Origin: Albifimbria verrucaria
Taxonomy: Eukaryota > Ascomycota > Sordariomycetes > Hypocreales > Stachybotryaceae
Direction: 5' to 3'
Assembly (NCBI GenBank): GCA_020081605.1
Contig: JAHREC010000045.1
Span: forward strand, 62,001-126,000
DNA: 64,000 nt
Shown here: piece by piece, positions 13,801 through 25,800 of the stretch
How the letters are laid out: each line of letters begins with the position of its first letter
Numbering within the stretch: position 1 is the stretch's first letter
Notes under the pieces: generated by a model
Database searches by the model: none
Told to the model about the DNA's origin: nothing
Seen by the model: the letters and a program-made list of their open reading frames with translations, nothing else
Program-made: the position numbers and the translations under genes

Positions 13801-16800
13801 AGCTTTCTCTTGGCTAGCAATCTGGCAATTGTGTCTGACTCCTGGTTCAGCTGATGATATGATAGTTGTCTCGTGGTGTCCTTCACAGCTAATCTGTGCG
13901 GGTTAGCCGTTACCTGCCGTTGAAACTCGTCCACAATTGTTGAATCTCTAGAATATGCTCTAACTTCAGGTTGAATGAGGCCAAGTGTATTCAATTCTTC
14001 GTAACCCACTTCATTTATCATGGGCAGTAATGAAATACCAGTTTCGGGCTCGGCTAATGCTCGCCGTAAGATATTAATAAAAACTCGGAGCATATTCTTA
14101 ATCGTCTTGGGATGATAGAGCTCCGTGGAAAACATGACGTTACCCTGCAGAGCGTGCTGTTCCTGGTAAAAGTGAAACTCCATATCATACCGCGAGGTTT
14201 CTGCCAATGCCATTGGGCTTGCTTCAATCCCTTCAAACTGCAATGTACCCAAATCTAGCTGTGAGTGAAGCGCAAATACAATTTGAATGAGTGGATGCCG
14301 CGAAAGGTCCCTCTCCACCTTCAACTCAGACACGATTTGTTCAAAGGGAACGTCTTGGTTCGCAAAGGATGCAACCATGGCTCTCTGGACCTGGTTTACT
14401 AGATCGTCAAATGAGTTGTCGTCGATCGTAGTCCTGATACACTGCATATTGACAAAAACCCAATCAGATCTTTGAGTTCCCATCTGTCACGGTTTGCATT
14501 CGCAGTCCCTATTGTCGCATCTTGGCTTCCGGTGAGGCAATAATGAGTGGCCCGAAATGCGGCTAAGAGTGTTACAAATGGTGTAACTGCACGAGACTTG
14601 CAAAAGTTTTGTAAATTGTTGTATAGACTTCCCTCGATTCTAATCACTTCAATCTCTGCCTTCCCTGACAGGATGGAGGGACGTGAATAATCGCATGGAA
14701 TTTCCGCAGGGCGGCTGTTGTCGAGCTCCTTTACCCAATATTTGATCTGCGCGTTATGTGTCTCGGTTTGATTCTTTGACCTCTGCCAGACAGAGAAATC
14801 ACGATACTGTATAGGTAAAGGTGCCACCCATGACAGAGGATCCTGATTACGCAGTGACGCAGAATAAAATGCAGCCAATTCTCGGCCGACAATATCTGCA
14901 GACCAACCATCGGAAATAATGTGGTGCATGACAATAGATAAGACATGATTCTCGTCATCTATTCGATAAAGTGTTGCCCTCCATCCTGGTTGTTTCTGCA
15001 AGTCGAATGGTGTCGTTTGATCCCTGCCCAGCTCCTTGAGAAGGGCGTATTCATCCGTAACTTCAACCACGTTCAGTGGTCTTGGTTCAAAGGATCTGAT
15101 CTCCTGGACGTTGATGCCATTCTCCGACTTGAAAGTTGTTCTCAGCACATCTTGGCGTTGCTCTAATGCATTCAATGCTTTATTAAGCGCGGGCAGCCGT
15201 AGGGGTCCTTGAAGTCGTGTGGCAAAGGGCATCAGATACCAGGTCGAATTCGGATATAGCTGATCCATGAACCACAGTCTCTCCTGAGCGAAAGACTGTC
15301 GAGGTGCCACACCCATTTGGGTTGGTGATATGGAATCAGATGCTTCGTGTGTGGATGCGCACGCCTTCTTTGCCATGTCTTGCAAATTAGGATGACGGAA
15401 AATGTCGGCAACAGATAGTGTGAGTCCAATCTGCTGCATCTCGCCAACAACCTTCATAGCGCCAATAGAATTGCCACCGAGATGGAAAAAGTTATCTCCC
15501 AATCCAATCGTCGAGGGGTTAATATTGAGTACGTTGCTCCATATTTGTTGTATGTGTTTTTCTGCCACGGATACTGGCTGTTGAACCGACTTTTGTTTTC
15601 TCGTCTCACCTTCTAGATTCCTCAGCAGAGCTCGCCGATCCACTTTGCCATTATCGTTGATCGGCATGCTGTCGAGGACAATGACAGCTTGAGGAACCAT
15701 GTACGATGGGAGTTTCTCCTGCAAGAGCTTTTGAACCTCGGACTTGACTATCTGCCTAGCTTGCTGCCTCAGGGGCTGTGTAGCGAGAAGGTATAATGGT
15801 CGCTCCTCTTCTACAACAGGAAACTTGAACCAGACACGAGCACACTCATTTCTTGGCTCATAAGAATGGAAGATTGCATCCAAGCCGCCTCGCTGAGAGA
15901 ATTGTCGGGCGCAGCTTATCTCAACACGACAGCCTGCTACTGCCGCTTTCTCGACCAATTCAGCAGCTGATAGACACGGATAGTTTAGTGCTTTTTGACG
16001 GGCTATAGAGACCCAGTCACTACTTTTTGTAGTACCAACATCTCGTTGATGAAGTGAATCGACGATACATCGCTCAAAAATAACTTTGCGATTGGGAATA
16101 TTGCACACGGCAAGCATTCCATTTTCCTTCCTTGTTTTATCCACAAGCTGTTGAAGAGACTGTCGATCCAATCCTTCTTTCTCAAAGTCGATCCATTGGC
16201 TGTTGTCAATTGTATGAATCTGGCTTTTCGTTCCGTCCTGGTTCTTGGCCTTCAAGTGAACAACTGCCGCATAGCGGTAGCAACTGAGTTCGTTGGTGGC
16301 GTTCATTCGTTTTGGCAGAACCTCGACATGCTCGATGTGGTCGGGCATGGAGTAGACCAGACTGGTGAAGAAAGAAGGGTCCACAAGCAACTCAGATTCT
16401 GCTCTCTCCATGTCCCCCATAATCCGAAGAATTTCGTCTTTAGACGCCTTCTGTCCAGCCATATGAAGGGCTCTTGAGGCTAAAAATTCCCGATAGAGAG
16501 CATGAGATCGAATGTCGCCAAAAAGATTGTTCTCACTCCAGGAAACTGGATAATATTCTCCACTACCTTGAATAGATAATCTTGGCTAGGAAGTACTGCA
16601 CAATAGAGTTCATAACCACAAACTCAGGAAAACTAGCGATTGGGAGCCGATTGACATCTATAGCTGTACCCCTGTGCATTTGGACTTTGCCTAATAGCTC
16701 AGGAACTGCACTCGCTATCTCGGTAACGAACTCAACCGCTCGTGAAAACGGTACGACTCAACATAACTCTTAAGATGTGCAGCAAGGTTTAGAAGTATCA

Positions 16801-19800
16801 TACCAGAGCCTGGACCTATTTCAAGGATAGATTGTGGTGGTTGGCCATTGGCTATTGTGCGAATTGTATCGTCAAGCCACTCATTCATTTCATCTTTGTC
16901 AATGTCATTGCCATCAAGCATCGATGTCCACCCAATGAAGTTCTTGGCTGTTTCTTCGATAGTCATGTTTTTCATCGGCTTATAAGTTTCGGAATCAAGG
17001 TTGTTTATTAGTGTCGTTTCCTGCCCACCCTCCTGATGACCATCGATTTGTGTAATCTCTTCCTTGATGGTGATAAATCCATAGATTTTGACGCCACTCG
17101 CGTCACCAATATGTGATATAGCTATGGCATCATCTACATTCTTGGCGTTGCGGAGCAACGCCTCAATCTCGCCCAGCTCGACACGTTGTCCTCGTATCTT
17201 GACTTGGTTATCAATGCGGCCGAAAAATTCAAGTTGGCCGTCTAGAGGTCGATAGCGCCCATAGTCCCCAGTACGATAAGCTCTCATTGTCGTGTTCCCG
17301 ATAGTAATGGAGACAAAACGATTTATATCCTGCTTCGAGTCAAAGTAGCCCCTAGCAATACCATCACCTACAAGAACAAGCTCACCCAGGATACCCAAGG
17401 GAACAATATTCAGAGATGGATCCATCACGTATGCACCAGAGTTGTCAACAGCTCGACCTATAGGTACAATATTGGTGAGTAACTCAGTGTCGGACACGTG
17501 ATAGATAGTACTGAAGACTGTGTTTTCGGTGGGTCCGTAAGCGTGAATGATATCTCCCTTGACCCATTTTCTTGCTGATTCCAGGGTCCCTGGTTCAGAT
17601 CGCTCTCCTCCAAAAATAAGCATACGAATGGTCTGGAAAATTGATGGATATTGAGACAAATATTGGCTCAGGAGGGCTGAAGTTATGAACATAGCTTGAA
17701 CTGTCTCAGTGATAAAGAGATTCGCCAGCGCCGATGGGTCAAGTATCATCATTTGATCTACGCATATCAGTTGACCACCATTCAGTAAGGCAGCATAGAT
17801 CTCCCATGTGGAACCATCGAATGCAATATTTGATATGTGGCCCATCGTTAAGTTGCTGGGGAGGTGCCTAACCAACTCGTTATCCTTGACAAGCCTTATT
17901 ACATTGCGGTGTTCCACCATAACACCTTTCGGTTGGCCAGTTGAGCCCGATGTGAACATGACATACGCGAGGCTGCCAGCTGAAGGAGGATTTCGAACTC
18001 GCTGACTTGGTGATCGGTCACTTTTCGCATGCTGTTCTTTGAGTATTTCGCTAATAGAGGCAAACTTGATGTTTTGTAGTGAGACCTTGGGAGGGCTCAA
18101 ACCGGGTCCAAGTAAGACAATTCTTCGGTCTGGTACAGACGACAAGATGGTTTCAATTCTGCTCGGCGGGGTTTTTGAGTCCAGGGGAGGTAAGCTAGAT
18201 GAGCTTTGAGAATGGCCAAGATGGCCACCACAGTTTCACAGGATCGCGTCGCAAGAACACCAACCAGCGCTTCCTGGGGCATTGAAAGCTCTTCTAGCCA
18301 CAATGATAAGACATCAGACCTTTGTTCTAATTGAGCATAGGTTAACGCCGTCACAGAGTCTTTAACGGCGATCTTATTCGGGTTGTTAACTGCTTGCTGT
18401 CGGAAGATGTCGACTATGCTTGAGTCCCGGGGTAATCTGTTTCATGGACTTGCATTATTCCCATATTTTCTAGTACGGAGTAACCCTCGTCCGTTAAGAG
18501 ATTCAATGTTTCGATTGAAGCCTTTGGTTTAACAAGACATGTACGAAGGATCTGAACGAAGGTTGCCATCATGTTCTTGATCGTTTCAGGCATGTATAGA
18601 TCTGTTGAATAGATGATCTCGCCGCGAAGAGCATTTTCCATCTGATATAAATGGAATTCAATATCAAGTCTAGACGACTCTTCTGACACCATAATTTCTG
18701 TTTCGCAACCCTCGAATTGGAACTGCCCCAAGTCCATATAAGAATGAACTGCAAAGATAATTTGGACTATGGGGTGTCGCGATAGATCCCTATCCTTTTG
18801 TAGCTTCGACACTATTTGTTCGAATGGAACGTCCTGGTTGGAGAATGACGAAATCGTCGTAGTCTTAACCTGCTGGACCAAGTCCTCGAAGCAGCAGTCA
18901 TCCTCTATCTTTATGCGGATGCACTGCATATTGACAAAGAATCCAATGATATCCTCAATCTCCCACCTATCGCGATTGGCGTTTGGAATGCCGATTGTTG
19001 CATCACTTGTGCCTGTGAGACGAAAATGAGTCGCTCTAAATGCACCTAGGAGCGCAATAAACGGCGTGACGCTATGCCTATCGCAAAACAGTTGTAGGTC
19101 TTTGTATAGGTCTTTTTCAATCCACACGCTCTCGATTCCGGCTTGGCCAGATAGTGTAGGCGGCCGGACATGATCGGGGAACAGTTCTGCCGGCCGACTT
19201 GTTTCTAGCTGCGTAGTCCAATATTCCAGTTGGCGTTCATATTTTTCTACTCTGTTTTCTTGCCTTTGCCACATTGAATAGTCAAGATATTGTATTGGCA
19301 AGGGAGCGACCTGTGACAGTGGATTTTGGTTATTGACGGCGGTAGAGTAAAAAGCTGCCAGGTCTCTTCGAAGAATATCAACTGACCACCCATCAGATAT
19401 AATATGGTGCATAACAAGTGACAGAATATGTTCTTCGTCCTGGAGCCGAAAAACTGATATCCTCCAGCCAGGCTCAGTCTCTAATTTAAAAGGAGTGGTT
19501 TGTTCTATTTGTAGCAAACGTGCCACGTCATCTGCGTCGGAGGTCAGATCCACTATATTCAACTTACGAGGCTCAAACGGCCGGACTTCCTGCAAATTGA
19601 CACCGTTTAATGATCGAAATACTGTTCGGAGTGTTTCATGGTGATGTTCCAATGCATTCATCGCCATGTCGAGTGCATCCAGGCGGAGCTCTCCTTGATA
19701 CGCATAGTGAATGGCATCAGATACAATGTCATACCTGGATAAAATTGTTCTAAAAACCACAACTGTTCTTGAGCAAAGGACTGTTCTGTGATTCTGGCAT

Positions 19801-22800
19801 TCTCAGCCTGCAATATCTTGTCTGTAGCGGTGGATTTGGCGTCGCCCATCTGCCGAGCCAGAGCCTCCAAATCTGGGTGACGAAAGATGTCCGGCACGGA
19901 CAAGACGAAACCAGCCTTTCGGGCCTCCCTACAACTTTCATAGCTGCAATCGAGTTGCCCCCAGCCGGAAGAAGTTATCGTCCAAGCCTATTTCAGAGGG
20001 CTTGACGCTGAGAACATCTCCCCATATCTTTTGCATCCTCCGCTCTGTTTCTGATTGAGGTTGTCGAATACTCCCTTCCCTGAACCTCGAGGCGCGGAAG
20101 CTGTTCTTCAAAAACTGACGATCAATCTTTCCATTCGCATTGACCGGCATCGTGTCTAGTATCGTCAGATGCTGTGGAACCATGTGATTTGGCAATGTAT
20201 TTTGAAGTATTTCTCGGAGCTGCTTTTCGACCTTTTGCTTCATTTGATGCAACAGGGGTTGACTGCTAAGTGACAAGCTTTGCTGGCTTTCATTCTCAGT
20301 AGGGAATCTGAACAGCACCCTACTAGCAGCATTCGGTGGCGCATGGCGATGAAAGACAACATCCATAGCGCCATGAAGGGTATGTTGGCGAGCCCAACTG
20401 ATTTCGACCTTGTATCCTAATTGTGATCCTATTTCTTCAAGATCGATCGAGAGAGAGAAGGCATGCTTTGGGCCTTTTCACGAGCGCGGCGAAGCCAATG
20501 GTTGACGCCGGGCACATCACTGCCCGGCTTGCTAAGTGATTCGATAATCTGTCTCTCCAGCGAGATTTTCCTATAGGGTATGCCAGCTACAGCAAGAATA
20601 GATGAAGTTGGATTTCGTCGCAGAGTCTCAAAGAGAGACTGATGATCCAGACCTTGTGCGACGAAATTGATCCATCTCTCCTGCTCCACCTCATAAATTT
20701 GCTTTGGTCTTCCATTTGGATTTTTGGCGTGAATCACTGCCGCATATCTGTATGCGCTAAGCTCGTTGGTAGCATGCATGCGCTTTGGCAAGATTTCGAT
20801 GTGCTCAATTAGGTCGGGTAGGCGAGTGGGGAGAGCTGTGAAAAAGGCCGGGTCAATCAGGAATTCTGACTCGGCTCGGGTCATATCATCGATGATCCTG
20901 CCTATTTCCTTCCGGCTAGCGTTCCCTCCGGCAATATGCAATGCCCTCATTGCTAAAAACTCTCGGTGTAAAGCGTAAGATCGGACATCACCCAGGAAGA
21001 TAGTCTCTACGGCTCCTAAATTCAGTATATCCCTGATGACGTTGAAAAGATAGTCTTGGCTAGGAAAATATTGCACCACAGAGTTCAAGATAACAAGGTT
21101 TGGTGAGGAGGAGGAACTGAGTTGGTCAAGATCCGCAGCTGTGGCCTTGTACATTTTGACCTTTTTTGTAACGCTGGAACCGTCTTTGCCACTTTGTTGA
21201 TGAATTCCACCGCTCTTTCTGAAGGGTCGAGGCCGATGTAGCTTTGCAGTCCATCTCCAAGGTTGAAAACGATCATTCCCGAGCCACTCCCAATCTCAAG
21301 CACATGTTCGGGAGGCGCACCGTTCAACAGCGTCTTCATTGTGTCGTCCAGCCACTCATTCATCTCTCCTTTGTCAATATCTTTTCCGTTATACATTGAG
21401 ACCCATCCCATGAAGTCTCTTCCAATGGCTGCCGGTCTTATGTTTTCAAGCGCGTCGTATGTTTCGGCGTCAAAACGCACTTCCCACTCGCCCACAATTT
21501 GTGACTCTTCTGTTTCATCTGGCTGTTTCTCGGGTCGTATCAAATCGCCCTGAATTGTGGTAAAGCCCATGATGCAGGATAAGCCATTATCTTGCTTCAA
21601 AACGGCCACGGCATCGTGGACAACGTCGAGAGATCGCATCACGTATTCAATTTCTCCCAGTTCAACACGCTGTCCTCTGACTTTAACTTGTCCGTCGATA
21701 CGTCCAAGAAACTCAAGCTGACCATCCGAGCGGTACCGCACATAGTCTCCTGTCCGGTATGCTCGAATATCCTTTCCTTCCAGAACCACTGTAATGAAAC
21801 GGTTAATATCTTGTTTTGGGTCCGCGTACCCTCGGGCAAGACCGTCACCAGTTATCACAAGTTCTCCAACGACACCCAATGGGACAATACGTTGATTCTT
21901 ATCCATCACATAAGCGCCGGAGTTGCTAATGGCTCTTCCAATTGGAACACCATTTGCAAAGGACTCATTATATGGGATGTAGTACTGCGTACTAAAAGTC
22001 GTGTTCTCGGTAGGTCCATACCCATTCACGATTACCGCCTTTATATGCTTCCGCGCCGTTGAAACGTCCTTAGGATCAAATCTGTCGCCGCCGACATATA
22101 GAACCTCCAAATCTTTAATAGCATTTGGGCACTGGAGAAGATATTGCTTAATGAGAGCTGGAGTGATCATAGCCACGTTCACCTTCTCAGCAATGAATTC
22201 TATAGGCAACCTTGTGTAGTCTAGCACCATCATGGCATCAATGCACACAAGCGTGCCACCATTCAACAAAGCCACATATACCTCCCATGTTGCCGCATCG
22301 AAAGCAATATTGGAAATGTGAGCCATGATTGCATGAGAGGGAGATTCTCAAGCAGCCTGGCTTCTTTGGCCAGTCTCACAATGCCTCGATGTTCTATCAT
22401 GACGCCCTTTGGTTGTCCCGTAGAGCCAGATGTAAACATGATGTAAGCCAGGCTATTCGGCGACGGCCCGGCCGCTTCTCTTTCTCTTCCGGGTTCCTCA
22501 AGTAACTGGGTATGTTCTTGGAGGACATCTTTGATGCGAACATACTCAACTTCTTGCTGCAGAGAGGAGTCTGTACACTGGACCCAACGAAAATGAGTTT
22601 TCGACCTGTTATGGATGACAGTATGACATCTAGTCTAGCAACCGGAGTCTTGGTATCTAGGGAAGATACGCCAAATTGGCCTTTAGAATGCCTAGGAATG
22701 TGATGATTGCCTCGCAAGATCGGTTGGAAAAAACGCCAATAAGTGTTTCTGGAGCGAATGATTGATTTTGAAGCCATCTAGCCAGCGCATCTGATTTTTG

Positions 22801-25800
22801 GTCCAGCTCCCCGTACGTGAGTACATTGGAAGAATCTTTTGAAGCTATTCTATCGGGATATGCAAGCACTTGTTGATGAAAAACTTCAATAATGCTCTGT
22901 TCTCGAGGATATTCGATCATATGTGGCTTCAATAAGCCCATCCCATCAAGAATATCATGGTCGATTTGACTGAAGATGGGCAGTGCCGTAATGGGGATTT
23001 CGGGCTCAGCAAGTCCTCTTTCTAGCATTTTTTCAAAGACTGAAGCCACAATCCGAATTGTCCCATGGTCAAAAAGATCACTCGAAAAGATAATTTCCCT
23101 CTATAAGCGTTTTCCTCCTGGTAAAAATGCACTTCAAGGTCGAACCTTGTAGTGATAGTGAGAGGCATCCGCTCCGATTTTGTTCCCTCAAAGGTGAACT
23201 TTCCCAGGTCCTGCTGAGGATGCAGGGTGAAGACCATCTGCACAAGTGGGTGCCGAGATAAATCTCTTTCAACTTCCAGCCCCGAAACTATGCGCTCAAA
23301 GGGGACGTCCTGATTTGCAAATGCAGCAATGGTGTTTCCATTAACCTGATCAAGCAGCTGCTCGAAGGATTCTTCTTCAATCTTAGTTCGGATACATTGC
23401 ATATTGACGAAGAAACCAATGACATCCTTGACCTCCCATTGAGTACGGTTGGCATTCGGTATACCCACGGTGGCATCATCGGCGTTAGTAAGCCGATAAT
23501 GGGCCGCTCGGAAGGCAGTGAATAGGGCAACGAAAGGCGTGACCTGTTTAGCCCTGCAATAGTCTTGAAGGCGGCCATATAGTGTCCCTTGGATACGTAG
23601 CTCTTCTATGCCTGCTCGTCCAGATAAAGCCTTAGGCCTTAGCCTGTCGGAGAGGAACTCAGCAGGTCGACTGTTCTCCAGCTCGGCGATCCAATACTCC
23701 ATTTGACGCTGATGCTCATCAAGTTGACACTTCTGTTTCTGCCAGACTGAATAGTCACTATATTGAACAGGCAATGGATCCGTATCTCCCAGGTCATGGC
23801 TGTGAAGTGCAGAAGAGTAGAACCTAGCCAGATCTTTGCGAAGTACATCAGCCGACCACCCGTCAGAGACGATATGATGTAGAACTACGGACAAGACATG
23901 ATGATCTGGCCTCAGGCGATAAACACAAACTCTCCATCCTGCCTGAGTCCGTAGGTCAAAGGGGTACTCTGTTCTTTCTGCAACTCGGACAGGAGGCGCT
24001 CCTCATCTCCAGGGGCATCTCGATGACTCTCAGCTGTTTCGCTTGGAAAGGGTGGATGTGTTGAACATTGACGTCATTGAGCGATGAAAAGGTCGTGCGA
24101 AGCGAAGCATGACGACTCTCTACCGCAGCGAGAGCCTTTTCAAGTGCTTCCAGACAAAGAGGCCCATGGAGTCTTACGGCATACGGTATTAGATACCAGG
24201 TCAATCCGGGATACAGCTGATCAAGAAACCACAGCCGCCCTTGAGCGAAAGATTGTTCCACGACTCCGGAATGCTCAGCCACAACAATATCGGTTGTTTG
24301 TTCAGCCAGAGTAATTACCTCGCTAGCGACACGTTGCATAGTGCGATGGCGAAAGATTTCAGCAGCGGCGAGGACCAAACCTGTCTTCCGAAGATCGCCA
24401 ATAACCTGCATGGCAGCAATAGAATCTCCACCTAATTGAACAAAGCTATCGTCTAATCCTATGTCCTGTGGTTCGAGGCCGAGGACCTGGGCCCAGACCT
24501 TCTGCATGCTCTTTTCAGCAGCGGTGACTGGCTTTCGCTTGGGACCTGACTGGGCTGTGCACTCCGTAGCAAGGCCCTTGACGGACAGTGTCGCCCCCAT
24601 CTGCTTCAATCTTCTTCGATCCGTCTTACCTGTCGCTGTCATGGGTACCGCTTCAACAGCAAGAAACAATGTCGGCACCATGTAGCGTGGCATATGTTGC
24701 TCCAGCTTGTCCCGTACATCAGCTGGTACAGGTGATACCCTGATATCATCCACATCGCGTACGCCCTTAACGGGTTCCTGAATGAACGCTACTAATATCG
24801 GGCTCGAATTGTCGCCTTGCGGTAGAATCACTTCAGCTGCAATCTTTGTCTTCGGCACAAATGCCCTGAGCCAGTGCTCTACTTCTCCCAACTCAACTCG
24901 TTGGCCTCTGATCTTGACCTGCTCGTCTTTGCGACCCATGAAGGTAAGACTCCCGTCTTCATTATACCGGACTAAATCGCCAGTCTTATAAAGACGGCCA
25001 TGCCGTCCAGGATTGTTTGGCGAACCTTCAACCAACCATCGCGGATCCTTGATAAATGTGGCAAGGGTGTTCTTTGTGTTGCTCAGGTAACCACGACCGA
25101 CTAGCGGTCCCTCAAGAAGAAGCTCTCCAACGCAGCCGAGCGAGACCAGATTGTTTTCATTCTCGGGATCCACGACCCAGGTAACGTGTCCTGCACCTTT
25201 TCCTATACGGCTGGCCTCCTCCGCGGTTCTTGGGTTGTAGTTGATTGTGCTGATAGGTGTGCACTCACTGGGTCCGTAAATATTTGTAGTGCGAACTCTT
25301 CCCCACCAAGGCTCAACATCCTTTGAATGCACCGCCTCGCCCGCAAGAATTATCATTTGGAGACTCGGACACACTGCTGGAGTCAGGAGTCTGGCAACAG
25401 AAGGGGTTAATATGACGGTGTTTGCCTTAAGATGTGTGATTGCAGCTGCCAGATTGTTCTGTCGACTCTTCTCGTCCGGAACGCACAAGCATCCGCCGGT
25501 GGATAACGTTGCGAAAATGCTACAGATGGACATATCGAAACTGTAGGAAGTAAAGTCAAACATTCTTGTCTTTGATGAGAGATTGAGTAGCTTTCTCTGA
25601 TGGTATAGAGCTGACACAAGGTTACTGTGCGTAATGACTGTCCCTTTTGGTGTTCCAGTGCTTCCAGACGTAAATACAGCGTACGCAGCAGACTTTCGGC
25701 TTAGTGCAGGTACTTTGACGCAAGACGCATTGTCTGAAGTGCTCATAGAGTCCTCGTCAATCTTGATGACACTTGAGCATAGCTTCAATCCAAGCTCATG

